From contig CM056736.1 in assembly GCA_029844215.1 (NCBI GenBank), positions 57,783,562 through 57,847,561 of the forward strand: a DNA stretch of 64,000 nt, in the 5' to 3' direction. Positions 36,398 to 48,473 of this stretch are shown piece after piece. Each line of letters starts with the position of its first letter. Positions within the stretch are counted from its first letter, which is position 1. This DNA comes from Przewalskia tangutica (taxonomy: Eukaryota > Streptophyta > Magnoliopsida > Solanales > Solanaceae). The notes under the pieces were generated by a model. It worked only from the letters and a program-made list of their open reading frames with translations, made no database searches and was not told the origin of the DNA. The translations under genes were made by a program, and so were the position numbers.

Positions 36398-38139
36398 AAA
36401 AAGATGGGGGACATGAAGGAGTTAGAGAGATGTTTCTCTCACTAGGCGAAAATGCTCTCAACATTTTTTCCTAGTTGCTCTTCTACGTCTCCTTTCTTCT
36501 ATGATTTTCATCAACTAAGGTACTACACGGATTGTTCTTTGATCTAATCCATCCTACGTAGAAGTTTGTGTGTTCATTTCATGTTCACTTTAATTGATTT
36601 GTTATAGAGAGAGTTATCTTCCTTCTAGCCATGAGAAAGAATATAAAGATTTCAGCCAAAAGAAAGAAAGAGATTAGTTTGATTATTCAAGATTTAATTT
36701 TGAAGAGTGCATTTTTCGGGGCGGCTTCGCGGTGGCGGTTGCATGTCTTGACGGATATCCGGTCATTTGCGGGTATGTTGGGTGGTCGGGTTGCGGAGGG
36801 TCGTGATGGTGATCAGGGGTTGTGTTTGAAACCCATGGGTCACCGTTCTGTCGTGTTTAAGTCCAAAGTGGCTTTTCCGCGAGCTTGGAAGTCGGAAGGC
36901 GTGCTGATTCGGTAGGCTCACTTAACTATGGGGGGATCGCGGATCTTGATAGGGATCCCGGGTCGAAAGTGGGTATGGAGGGTGGTCCCGGGTTGCAGGA
37001 GGGTCGTGTTGATGTTCATAATTTGTGGTTTGAACCCTTGGGTCGCCGATCCTTGGTTTCTGAGTACAAAGAGGTTTTTCCGGCGGGCACTTTGGATGCC
37101 AAGGTGAAAGCGGGTCTCAAGGTTGGTCTCGGGTTGATTGCGGGTCAGGTGGGTGGGCATGGGTCTTGGGTGAAGTCCATGGGCCACCAGTCTTTGGTTG
37201 TTGAGTCCGAGATAACTCCTTTTCCAATTGGCCTTGGAAATGCTAAGGTTTCGGAAGCCAAGGGGTTTTCTATCCAAAAGAGGTCTAGTAATTTGATACA
37301 TTCAATGGTTGCGGATGTCAATGGCACGCCTCATTCATTAGGTGCTCCAACCGAAGCTGCTCCTAATCCCATGGTCCTTGGGAGTGACAAGCCATCTTAT
37401 TTAAGGCGACTTCGAAATTCGATTTCGGTGGGAACCGGTTTTAACAATAGCACGCCTCATTCAATGGGTGCTACAATCTAAATTGCTCATATTCCAACGG
37501 ATCTTGGTAAGGCAAAAGCTGCGGAAGTTGAGGGGTTTTCTCTCCAAAAGATGCCTATTAACTCAACACTTTTAATTGGCATGGGGAATGTAGAGTCATC
37601 TCGTTTTAATGAACTTCATTACTCGATTTGGGGGGCAACCGGTGTTGCCAAAACCGAGAGCCATAGGATCTCTAATGCATTAATTGATAATGTATTAATA
37701 CAACAAAAGACTTTTGGGACACCAATTCCCAATGATACACGTTTTTTGACTTCATTTGCGGAAACCAACACTTTTCATGGTGGCCCCTATACGATTAGAA
37801 GTGCTATGGGTATCGTGAATACGCCGAGGGTGTACATGCAAACACCACTTTGTGCGGGTAATGATGGATGGCCAGAAGTTACTTCAAGGAAGAATTGTAT
37901 CAAGTACAAAGCCTAGCAGCAATTTTGAGAAGTGAAAAGAGTATTTCAACTTTCCAAGATTGAGTTTATGATTTAATCCCCTCCTGTAACGTCACCGTTG
38001 TGTGAACGCCCCATCCCCCCCACTCTTTCATTTCGTGTTTATGCTTATGTTGAGGATTGAGAACCCTCAACTGATTGTAGCTCCCTGTTCTTTTCGTTTG
38101 TTCTTTTATAATATTTGCATTTACCTGGAAAAAAAAAGA
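36398..38139 (+). mobile_element. Element K: LINE-like, poly(A)-tailed non-autonomous retroposon
   Basis: A 1.74-kb insert flanked by a 16-bp direct duplication, AGAAATCATTACAAGG (36382-36397 and 38140-38155), ending in an A-rich tail (about 38129-38139). Both are hallmarks of target-primed reverse transcription, unlike the 5-bp duplications of the LTR elements. The 5' leader has GAGAGATGTTTCTCTC (a short inverted repeat), and the 3' end reads TTTGCATTTACCTGG before the A run, resembling plant L1-type LINE tails. No endonuclease or RT is present. Either a LINE deleted for ORF2 or a retroposed transcript; I favour the former. Confidence 0.75.
36631..37916 (+). pseudogene. K reading frame: unrecognised repetitive protein, one frameshift and one stop
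   Basis: About 430 codons from the ATG at 36631. The first 94 codons (to 36915) are in one frame; the remainder (36885-37916) is in another, with a single stop at 37479-37481. The N-terminus is basic (MRKNIKISAKRKKEISLI). The rest is built of degenerate repeats: a GH(R/Q)S(V/L)V...FP block near 36830, 37038 and 37180, then LG.AKV.EA.GFS.QK blocks near 37230 and 37500, and TPHS(L/M)GA twice (37327, 37450). I recognise no domain. An L1 ORF1-type protein is possible but unsupported by a visible zinc knuckle. Confidence 0.5.
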
Positions 38140-38155
38140 AGAAATCATTACAAGG

Positions 38156-39290
38156 CTTTTATGAACAATTAAGTAAATCGTTTCCTCTTATCTTTCTCAA
38201 GTCGTTATACCTAACTTCCCATAAAGCTAGTATAACACTTAAGCTTTTTTAAAACCAAGTATTACTTTTCTTTCAAAAATGATTCGTAACTCTTTTGAAA
38301 TACTTCAAGATTCTTATTATTTAAAACTCAAGTCAAAATACATCAAAGTAAAACCAAATTTAGTTAACACACGTACGTCTACCGTACTATATATATATTT
38401 CAAAAATATCATGCTCAAGAGGATAGGAAGAATCACATACCTCCTCGGCTCAATCCACCTGCCAAGTCGAATATGTCGCGCGCAGAGTATCAACCTATAA
38501 TAGTCAAATACGTCTATCAACGTCTAGACTACTTCGTAGAATATTCTAAGCAGAAGGTTCTCTATTCTACGGAAAATTGGGCAGCATTTCCCTACCCGTC
38601 AAACTACACAAGTCTACTGTAAATACAGCCCAATGTAATTACAGTTCAATTCTCTTCTTTAACATCCTTCTATATATCTTATACTTAATTCTAAACTACT
38701 ACAATATGTAATCTCCAATTACAATAGGAGGATAAAGATTATTACCTCGATAAGCCCAAAATTATCCAAGATTATAAGTCGATCCTGAACAATGTTTAGC
38801 TCCTATTCTGTACGCTCCAATCCGCTCCAAGAAACCCTTAGAAGTTTCTAAACAACTTCTCCTAATACTTCATCCAACTATGAAGATTTTCTTAGGGTTT
38901 CGTTTTGTGACTAAAGGAAAATAAAGTAGTATTTCCGGTCTCTTAGTATAGAGGTAACTTTAGAATACTACAAGGGATTTTAGGCTAAGGTATTTGGAAT
39001 AGTAACAATACTTGAAGAAATTTTCTACCAGGGGGGGGTGTTTCGGACGAGAGCTACTTCAAAGGGGGGAGGGTGTTTTGGACGAGACTACTACAAGGGG
39101 GAAGGATTTTTGGAGACTTGGAAATTGTTAAGTGGATGAAGAAGTCTTGCAACTTAAGGGGGGTATTTATAGGACATTCAAGGGTCAAGATTAAAGCATG
39201 TGTATGGTGAGGATTTGGTTGCTTGTGTGAGTGGAGTCTTCCAACCAAGTGTCCACCATAACTTTGGGACATATGTCCACCATAACTTTG
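38156..39290 (-). repeat. F 3' LTR, segment 2
   Basis: Hairpin motif 38373-38387, reverse TATA box 39164-39171, then a 24-bp tandem repeat with palindrome GGACATATGTCC (39251-39290, continued at 61473). Ends with target site CTTTG (39286-39290). Confidence 0.85.
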
Positions 39291-39368
39291 TGTTATACCC
39301 CGTATTTCCAGAGTATGTACGTGAGGGCGTACGTATAAAAGTTTAAGCCTTAAAGTAGGCAAAGTGGC

Positions 39369-42300
39369 TGTCACGACCCGAACCCGGGCCCGTGACTGGT
39401 GCCTTACCCGGGCACCCAAGTAGACATACATCAGAGTAATCAGCGGAACATAAAACAAGACATGAAAATATTATGAAGTACGAAACAGTAATCAGAGAAA
39501 ACTTGCCTTTCGGCATATATAAATCAATTTAAAAACCGAACAGTTACATCCTTTTACAACTCTGCCCACAACAGTACTACAGACCTCTAAGAATGATACG
39601 ACAACAATGGCGGGACAGGGCCCCGCCATACCCCTGAATGTAAGTACCTACAACGACAGGGGACTATATCACTGATAAGCCTCGGAAAGCGGAGCTTCCC
39701 AAGCTGTGACCCAAGAGCGAGGATCAACGGCGGTGTACCTTTACTGCGGCATGAACGCGGCCCGAGGATGTCGATAACAGTACCAAGTATGTGGCGAAAA
39801 TCAGTAAATGAAATCATAGCGATCTATATAAAGCAGAGACATGTATGATAAACAAACTACGATTCCTGATAAATAGCGATCATGTCAAGTCGGGGACTCA
39901 CGCCTCAAAGTCATCACTCAAATATAACTATGGGTCTCACGCCACAACATCAATCATGCGTGGGATACCTTCCTCCGCTGCCGGCGATCTATGATATAAA
40001 AGCACCAAGGAATACACATGAACACGGGTCCACGTGTCCAAATAAAGCGATGCAGGGTAAGTACGAAGGCATAGCGACTACTAACACCCAGCGATTTAAC
40101 AAGGTCATAAAGCGTATCATGATATCTGTCTGCATCCGTCACATGATCAAAGGCGGTCACTCGCCGCGAGATCAAATGTGCGCGTCTAGCCCAGAACTCT
40201 CCGCGACTCGCATAGGCCAACCTCGTAGGCCGCGTGAGGTATAACCGCGTCGAGGGTAGCTACTCCGGCGTCCGCTGGACTCGCGATCCGCGTGGCCATA
40301 AAGACCGCGTGACCACAAGGGCGCACTAACCTCGAACTCCGTAGCTCGCATGGATCACGGACCCGCGTGAGGTAGTCTCGAATCATAGGTCACACGGACC
40401 GCCGAGTCTACCCGCGTCGGAGGCGACAACCTCGGAAACAAGTCAAGGTGGTGGTATAATACCAACATAACGGCTGATCGTTAAACAACTTAAGCGAAAT
40501 CGAGGAACACCCTTTACACAAACATCACAAGATACTAACACGTAGCATCCTAGCATGTTTACTTATCAAATCAACAAGAAAGTATTACAAGGCTATCACA
40601 AACCAACACAATCAAGTTATACACACAAGGTACTTTCTACTATATGATTAACAAGATCGGGTTTTTATCCCCAAAGTACTTCATACATTAACTCTTTAAA
40701 AGATACGTTACTTTCACAAAAGTCACACAATGCCCGTAGTATATAAAAATAGAGTGGTTATCTTTTGAAGTAAATCAAAACACTTCTCTTTGTAAAATCA
40801 AGTAACAACATTCTTTTCCAAACGTTCAAGTTTGCCTAATTTCAATTACTCAAGTTTCTCATTTTCGAAAGGTTTCGTAGTTCATAGTCTTATTCATTTA
40901 AGAATATAATTCTCTTTTAAACAATTTGAGAAACATATGCCTTATATGTGAGTAGGTTATTCTTGTTCATAATCAATCTTAGTAAAGCAGTCATGATCTA
41001 GGAAATGTAATATCATTTTGTCTCATCGTAGCTTCTATGCAGATGGAGGTTTCTACTGGTTTTAATAATACTTAATTAGTCAAAACATTTCCTTTTATTA
41101 ACGCTGCAGTGGTTTGTCGATACTCATTCTGATTTCCGAAATCAAGAAACATTCTTAAGCCGTTATACCTAACTTCCCATAAAGCTAGTATAACTCTTAA
41201 GCTTTCAAAACCAAGTATTACTCTTCTTTCCAAAAATGATTCATCATCCTTTTGAAATACTTCATGTTCTTTATTATCACACATCAAGCGCTTATAATTC
41301 AAATCAGTTACCTTTTAAAAACCACAAAGCATTTTCTTACCTACATAAAGCTGTTATAACCAACTTCCCATAAAGCCGTTATAACACTTTATGTTTTAGA
41401 CCAATCAAATACATTTAACACATGTACGTCTACCGTACTACATAGTTATACACATATCATGCTAGAAGAGATAGGAAGAGGTTCACATACCTCGCGACGA
41501 GTATCGACTAATAGCAAAACGCTCCAAGTACTTCAAACCGTCGGCTACTCTTAAGCCAAGTAGATCGCGCCCCACATAGTACTTCAACCTATAAGGCCAC
41601 AAGGCGCTTATTAACATCTATATCTCAACGTAGAATATTCTACTGAAAATTCAGCACCTCCCGCATGACGCGTAAATCTCTTCTCTATCGGTAGGCTACG
41701 AAGCCAACCATGGGAAAGTTAAACGTCTAACCGGACGTGTACAATTCTACTTCACAGTAATGCTACACAAGTCTACTGTAATACAGTCCTATGTAATTAC
41801 AGTTCAGTATACTTCTATCGAGAAGGTTTCTTATTATTCAGGCTTAAGTCAAAAGACATTGCCGAAAAACTACGTTCAGTTCTATTCAATATTCATTCTA
41901 TATATAGTATACTTCAACTATATATTCTAACAAACATGTAATTTCCAATTACAATAGGGGGACAAGATATTTACCTCGATAAGCCCAAAATTATCCAAGT
42001 TTAATGTCGCTCCTGAGCAAGGTTTAGCTCCTACTCCGTGCGCTCCAACCCGCTCCAAACAACCCTTAGAAGTTCTACGCAACTTCTACTTAACACTTCA
42101 ACCGACTATGAAGGTTTTCCTTAGGGTTTCGGTTTGAGACACAAAGGACATAAGGTAGTATTTCCGGGCTCTACGTAAAGAGGTATCTTTGGAATACTAC
42201 AAGGTATTTGGCTAAGGTAATTTGGGTATAGTAACAATACTTGGAGAGTATTTCTACCAAGGTGGGGGGTGTATACCCCTCGGCCAACCCCACTAGGAGG

Positions 42301-42841
42301 GTACTCTCGGCCAGGGGAGGGCTCTCGGCCAAGGGGAGGAGGCTAGGGCGAGAACACTCTGAGAGAGGAGGATTTCAAGACTTGGAGATTTGTAGAATGG
42401 ATGAAGAAGTCTTCAAAGGGGAGGGGTATTTATAGGTCAAGCAAAGGCCAACCAATGGCCAAGATCATGCCAAGTGCAAGGCAAGTGTAGGGTCAAGATT
42501 CATCCATGTGTACCTTATCCATCTACCACCAAAATATCCTACCAACCCCTTGACCAAAACAATGGCCAAATCGTCCAACCCTTTACCGCCCACATCCACC
42601 AACTTGAGGGTGACAAGTGTCGCCCTCTCGTTGGTCCAAAATGTTTCGTCTCTCGGAAAAATCCGCAAAAATTAGAAATGACATAGCCGTAATTTACCGC
42701 CCGAAGTTTAGTAAAACTTTTCGTCTAAAAACGACTCTAACCGGGTGTTGTGCACAAAATTCGAACTTATGCCTAACTTTAAAGCCCAAACTTTTCTACG
42801 TACGTCCTTACATACATACTCTGGAAATACGGGGTATAACA
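39369..42841 (-). mobile_element. Element G: solo LTR nested in H 5' LTR
   Basis: A single 3.47-kb LTR, TGTCACGACC...GGGTATAACA, with perfect GTGGC duplication (39364-39368, 42842-42846). The uninterrupted site is visible at 48548-48552. It resembles B's LTRs (about 3.35 kb). GC hairpin 39607-39629, hairpin motif 41424-41438, reverse TATA box 42427-42434, U3 palindrome 42609-42624. It is the product of recombination between the two LTRs of a full element. Confidence 0.9.
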
Positions 42842-44948
42842 GTGGCGAATTTGGGCACAAGTGCCGAAAAGAATCGTTTTTCGACGAAACGTTTTACTAA
42901 ACTTGCGAAGGGAAAATTCCGGCTATGTCATTTATAATTTTTGCGGATTTTTCCGAGAGACGAAACATTTTGGACCAACGGGAGGGTGACAAGTGTCACC
43001 CTCACATTGGGCGTGACTTTGGGCGGTAATGGACGAAAGGGTGGGGTGTAGTTGGTAGGATATTTTGTGCAAGTTGGTGTGGTAGATGGATAAGGTCCAC
43101 ATGGTTAAATCTTGACCCTACACTTGCATGGCACTTGGCTTGATCTTGGCCATTGGTTGGCCATTGCTTGACCTATAAATACCCCTCTAAGTTGAAGACT
43201 TTCTTCATCCCTAAATATTTTCTAAGTGTTAAAATCCTCCCCTCTTAGTGAGTTCTCGTCAAGCCTACCCTCCCCCTTGATACAGCTTGGCCGAGAGGGT
43301 CCCCCCCCTTTTTATAGTGTTCTAGCCGAGGGGTACCCCCCCTTGCCTAGTTGTCTCGTATAAATACCCCCCTTTTGTGGTATAGAAATACTCTCCAAGT
43401 ATTGTTATAATGCCCAAATACTCTAGCCCAAATACCTTGTAGTACTTTCCAAAGTTACCTCTATACGTAGAGCCGGAAATACTATTATACTTTCCTCGAT
43501 CCACAAAAACCCTAAGGAAAACCTTCATAGTCGGTTGAAGTGTTTAGTAATAGTTCGTAGAACTTCTAAGGGTTGTTTGGAGCGGATTGGAGCACTCGGA
43601 GTAGGAGCTAAACGTTGCTCAGGATCGACGTTAAACTTGGATAATTTTGGGCTCATCGAGGTAAATACTACTGTCCTTCTATTGTAATTGGGAATTACAT
43701 ACTGTAGTTGTATAGAAATGAATATAAGATTCATAGAAGAGAATTGAGCTGTAATAGAAGGATATTCTGAATAGACTTGAGCGAAATCACATCGAAGAAT
43801 ATAAGTAGAAGATTAAAGCGTATTTACATAGGATTTGTATTTACGATGGTGATAACCTTTATTGGTTGAATGTTACGCAAGTAGCATGTGCTACTTAGAA
43901 GGTGGACAAGGCTAGCGGGTTATAGCCGTGGAGCGTTTTGCTTATAGTCGATAATCGTCGCGAAGTATGTGATTCTTCCTATACTCTTGAGCATGAAGTA
44001 TTTTAAAGGAATATATATATATATAGTACGGTAGACGTACGTGTGGCAATGTCTTTTGACTTAAGCCTGAATAATAAGAATTTTGAAAGTATTTTAAAAG
44101 AGTATATATAGTACGGTAGACGTACGTGTGTTAACTGAATGTAGTGTCACGGCAATGTCTTTTGACTTAAGCCTGAATAATAATGATCTTGAAGTATTTC
44201 AAAAGATTTAAGAAACCTTTTTGAAAGAAGAGTAATGCATGGTTTTAAAAAGCTTAAGAGTTATACTAGCTTTATGGGAAGTTAGGTATAACGTCTAAAA
44301 GAGATAAAAAGAATGGTTTACTGATTTTAGAAGTTAAGAGACTTGATCTTAAAAGATAAGAGACTTAACTTAATTGAATTAATATGAATTTTGTGTGAAG
44401 CCTCATTCGTGAGTAATGAGTACTTGGTTTTTAAAAAAAGGAATAACGTTTCTTGATTTGAAATCGAATGAGTATCGACAAACCATGCGGCGTTAATAAA
44501 GGAAAATGTAATGAATAATGAAGTATTATTAAAACCAGTAGAAACCTCCATCTGCATAGAAGCTAAGATGAGACAAAATGATATTACATTTCCTAGATCA
44601 TGGCTGCTTAATAAGATTGATTATGAATAAGAATAACCTACACTCATATACGGCATATGTTACTCAATTGTTTTAAAAGAGATTAAGACATTGAACTATG
44701 AAACTTTTCTAAAATAAAGAGACTTGAGTAATTGAAATTAGGCAAACTGGAACCTTAGGGAAAAGCATGTGGTTGAAAAGGAAAGTGTTTTGGTTTACCT
44801 AAAAAAAATGTGAGTCACACGATTTTATACTACGGGTATCGGGTGACTTTTTATAAAAGGAATGGATCTCTTTAAAAGGAATTTAACGTACGTAGTACTT
44901 TAGGGTTAAAACCCGGATTTTGTCATAAAATGAAAGTACTTTGAGTTG

Positions 44949-45043
44949 TGTATAACTTGCCTATGCTTGTTGTTGTATAACTTGCCTATGCTTGTTGTTG
45001 TGTAACTTGCCTATGCTTGTTGTTGGATAACTTGCCTATGCTT
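44949..45043 (+). repeat. 25-bp tandem repeat, 4 units (H 5' LTR)
   Basis: TAACTTGCCTATGCTTGTTG repeated four times. The 3' LTR has three (60114-60184). Confidence 0.9.
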
Positions 45044-45234
45044 ATTGAGATAGTCTTTGTTGTGCAAGAATTGTGTTTCTATTCTACCGCGTCTCTCGAT
45101 GGAGGGCCGGTTGACTTGTTGAGAACTTACTTGGGCGTCTGGCGGTGTGGGAGATTCCACGCAATGCGCTTCCATTATTATTATTACATGGGCATGTCTA
45201 CACCGATGATGTGGACATGTGACCATTATGGTTA

Positions 45235-45600
45235 TTTATGGCGAAGTATCGTGACTTACAATTGTGATCGGGTGTGTAGCCTGTTTACTTGCCCCCGTCA
45301 GCTGCGTGACGCAGGTGGATCTGGTATAGGTTATTGCACCTGCCACGTGTCGGCAGCGTCGAAGTATCGTGACTTACGGTTGTGATCGGGTGCGTAGCTG
45401 TTTACTTGCCCCGTCACGTGGCGCAGTGGATCTGGTATAGGTTATTGCACGCCACGTGTCGACCGCGAGTCGGTGTTTGGATGGAGCCGTGACTTACGGT
45501 TGTGATCCGTGCGTGGCGATTCACTTGCCCCGTCGGCTACGTGGCGCGGATGGAGGCTGGTGGAGGCTATTGCACTTGCCACGTGTCGGCTTCATGATAT
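45235..45600 (+). repeat. 115-bp tandem repeat, about 3 units (H 5' LTR)
   Basis: Units share CGTGACTTACGGTTGTGATC, ACTTGCCCCGTC and GCCACGTGTCG. Partner array in the 3' LTR at about 60375-60740. Confidence 0.8.
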
Positions 45601-46307
45601 GGTTATGCGATATTATTGGTACGGTCGGATCGGTAGTTATACTTACCGTACGGTTTTATGACACAGTGGGACACGGTGTTCATGTATACTCCTTGGTGTT
45701 GTTATATCATAGGCTGGCGGTGAGGAAGGAATTCCACGGGCAGTGATGATTTGGGCGTAAGTCCACGACTTGATATCTTGTTTATATGTTGTATCGTAGT
45801 TTGGTTATCATACATGTCTCCCGCTTTATATAGACTATTATGATTTCATTCTGATATTTCAGATTTCACATACTTGGTACTGTTGTCGACCTCCTTCGGG
45901 CCGCGTTCAATCTGCAGTAGAAGTACATCATTTGTCGATCCGCTTTTAGGATCACCTTTCAGCGTATTGGGAAGCTCCGTTCCTTGAGGCTTATCTTTGG
46001 TATGTTACCACGAGTGCAGAGGTTCTTGTACATTCGGGGTATGGCGGGGCCCTGTCCGTCATAGTTGTTGTAAAAAAATCTTAGAAGTGCATGCTTTGTT
46101 GTGGCGGGGTTGTAAGGATTATGCTCGTTCAAATGTTTATATATATATATATATGTTGAAGGCACCGTTTTGGTTGACCTATTTTCTTTATCTTGATCCA
46201 TGTCTATTTGAATGTTTATGTTTTTATTTCATTTGGTTTTCTCGATGTTGTATCACTAGGGTGCCCGGTAAGGCACGTCACGAACCGAGTTGGGTCGTGA
46301 CAAAAAG

Positions 46308-46319
46308 TGGTATCAGGCG
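46308..46319 (+). other. H primer-binding site (degenerate)
   Basis: TGGTATCAGGCG after the LTR end; matches TGGTATCAGAGC for the first nine bases. Confidence 0.75.
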
Positions 46320-46504
46320 ATTAGTCCTCGGAAAGTGTCTACTGAGACCGTGTCTAGTAAGTCTTGATTATCGATGTGTTGTGCACCACATCTATAATCG
46401 AGAGGCTATAGGACATTTAGGATTGGTTTCCCTTCTCATTACGAGATCGTGCCTTAGAAGCCGTGTTGTAAGTTGGACCCTCGACGTATCTCGTTTGTAC
46501 GATT

Positions 46505-47640
46505 ATGCCTCGCGCAAGGCAACCGGGCCCGAAGGCAAGACAACGAGGAGGCTGCGAGTAGAAGCGGCGGCAGTCTCTGAGACCACGATGCGAGCCTCGG
46601 CCCGCGATGCAGGCGAGAGAAGATGAGTTACAAAGTGGGCCCGATTAATGGCGGGGTTGTGGCGGACTTGAGGATAGGTGGGCCAGCGGCGGTTCGATAC
46701 CGATGGTTCACTAGATCGAGATAGTTTGAGGCTACGGGATTTTTACGAGATGTAACGCGAGTTTTATGGGTCGAGGCACGAGGATGATCGCGAGGAGTTC
46801 ATCCGGCGATTCTGACGGATCGTGAGTGATCAAGGCATCGGAGACCGAGTCGGTGGTCTGAGTTCGCGTCATTGCGTGATACCGCAATGATCGTGGTTTG
46901 ATTCATGGGAGCTGTCCAGAGAGAGCATGCACTTCCGGTGTATGGAACGAGTTCTCGTGAGGCCTTTCTTGCACATTTCTTGCCTCCCGGATGAGGAGGG
47001 CTCGGGCCAGATTTTTGGTGTTGCGGCGAGCAGGCGTGCGGTTCGAAGTACAATGTGGAGTTCGACTCATTGGCGATGCGTCCGCGTTAGTAGCTAGTAT
47101 GGAGGATCGAGTGCACCGATATGTTCTGAGCTCGATGATTACCTAGCGAGAGTTGTTGGTGTAGCTCTTGGTAGGGCATGGACATTGCCGCGTGCGAGCT
47201 TATGCACTTGGATGTGAGGCGGAGAAATCGACGGAATGGCCAGAGATCGGCGAAGAGGGCGAGAACAGCGGGGTCCTTTGGTGACTTTCGAGCGGACCGC
47301 CTCGTGTGAAATAGTTATGTACCTCCGTCGATGCAGTGGTCCTCACGGCCGCCGGGACGCCGGGATATTCGGGAGGCGGTCGGGGCTCGGGTTTGATTTT
47401 GGGAATAGGAGTGTTCGCGGATGAGGCCACCGTATCTCGGTGTGACCATTGTGGTAAAGCCCATGTAGAATGTCGTCTTGGTTTGGGAGCTTGCTATACT
47501 TGCGGCCCGGCAGGCCATTTGACGAGGCTGTCAGGCCGAGGTAGCACTGGTGGGATAGCACTGACTACTAGATCGATTGCGGGTTCTTCACCTTCCATAT
47601 CTAGGCGGGATGTACACACCGGCGAGCCACGGTAAGTCGC
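46505..47640 (+). pseudogene. gag: H gag, frameshifted
   Basis: The ATG at 46505 (MPRARQPGPKARQ) matches the other gag starts. Core blocks appear across frames: DSLRLRDF (about 46715), FYGSRHEDDREEFIRR (about 46760-46810), SWFDSWELSRESMH (about 46890-46935). The nucleic-acid binding module is well kept at 47441-47521: CDHCGKAHVEC, then CYTCGPAGHL, the start of a CCHC knuckle whose final Cys is lost. The stretch 47336-47635 is open (99 codons). No pol follows; 47690-48430 is the spacer shared with A and B. Confidence 0.7.
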
Positions 47641-47689
47641 GGTGGAAGTTCCCGATTTTAAGCGGTCCTTTGAACCGCCTATTTTCAGG

Positions 47690-48430
47690 TATATCCTTAA
47701 CCCTCTAGAGTTTTGTATGTATTGATGTTGTGATGATGTGTTTAGTGTTATGTTCGGATAGCCTTGTGCTAAAATGTGATTTAGAAACCTGGTTAGTGAA
47801 AAAGGGTAAGCCTGGGGGTGAGAAAATGATGAACCTTAGAGTATTACAGTTGAGACCTTAGATGTAAGGCCGTCTTGAGTACAAGATTTTGCGGATGATC
47901 TTTGTCAGAATGTATAAGTATACGTGGAGTAATTGTGGGAAAAATTTCCTTGGGTGGTGTAAAATGGAAGTGGTAGCTTTCATGACTTGTATAGGTAAGA
48001 TTGTTCCGGATCGGGGAACAAGAGCTTGATGCGTTAAGTAGGTCGGGTTGGGGCCATGTTGCGGGCTAACCCGCGGCCTGTTTTAAGGAGGGGTCAGCTC
48101 TGGGTGGTCCCGCCAGGTGGTAGGGTCACGAGGGTTCTAGGCCCAAGTTTAGATGACCATCGTATGAGTTCGTGGATGCGTTCGACCAGAATCGGTTCGT
48201 GAAGGCCGGGAATGGCCTTAGAGGATTGAGGCTAGTAAGATGACCAAGTTTGGAGGTGGTGACTCCAAAGTTTTGGAAACTGAAGCGATGACTGAAGTGT
48301 GGTACGGTTACTAGAAGAGTTCAAGTGTTCGAGAAGGGCACGACGAGTAAGGAAGGAAGAGAACATGTGTTATTTCGTGGCCAGGTGTGGCGTTGACAAC
48401 TTGTTAGAGGAACTTTATCGTTATCCGTCT
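47690..48430 (+). other. H non-coding spacer
   Basis: Homologous to A (about 340-1150 and 23040-23850), including TAGGCCCAAGTTTAG and CATCGTATGAGTTCGTGGA. No frame is sustained. Confidence 0.65.
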
Positions 48431-48438
48431 TAAGAAGG

Positions 48439-48473
48439 AACATTCGGGACGAATGTTTCTAAGGAGGGGAGAA
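48439..48473 (+). other. H hairpin and polypurine tract
   Basis: AACATTCG-GGA-CGAATGTT 48439-48457 and AAGGAGGGGAGAA 48461-48473, adjacent to the 3' LTR. Confidence 0.85.

Larger units (their letters stand above)
42847..46302 (+). repeat. H 5' LTR, main segment
   Basis: Follows the TSD copy at 42842-42846. U3 palindrome GGTGACAAGTGTCACC 42985-43000, TATAAATA 43174-43181, two hairpin motifs (44026-44040, 44111-44125) inside a duplicated block, 25-bp repeats 44949-45043, repeats of about 115 bp 45235-45600, GC hairpin 46041-46062. Ends GGGTCGTGACA. Confidence 0.88.

Noticed and set aside
37145..37327. Minus-strand frames opposite the K reading frame (36918-37301, 37145-37327)
   Set aside because: Shadows of the plus-strand frame, which carries the protein repeats; the minus strand shows no matching start context.
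45997..46626. 209-codon plus-strand frame
   Set aside because: It crosses U5, the LTR end, the primer site and the first gag codons. Only the last third overlaps gag; no single protein would be made.
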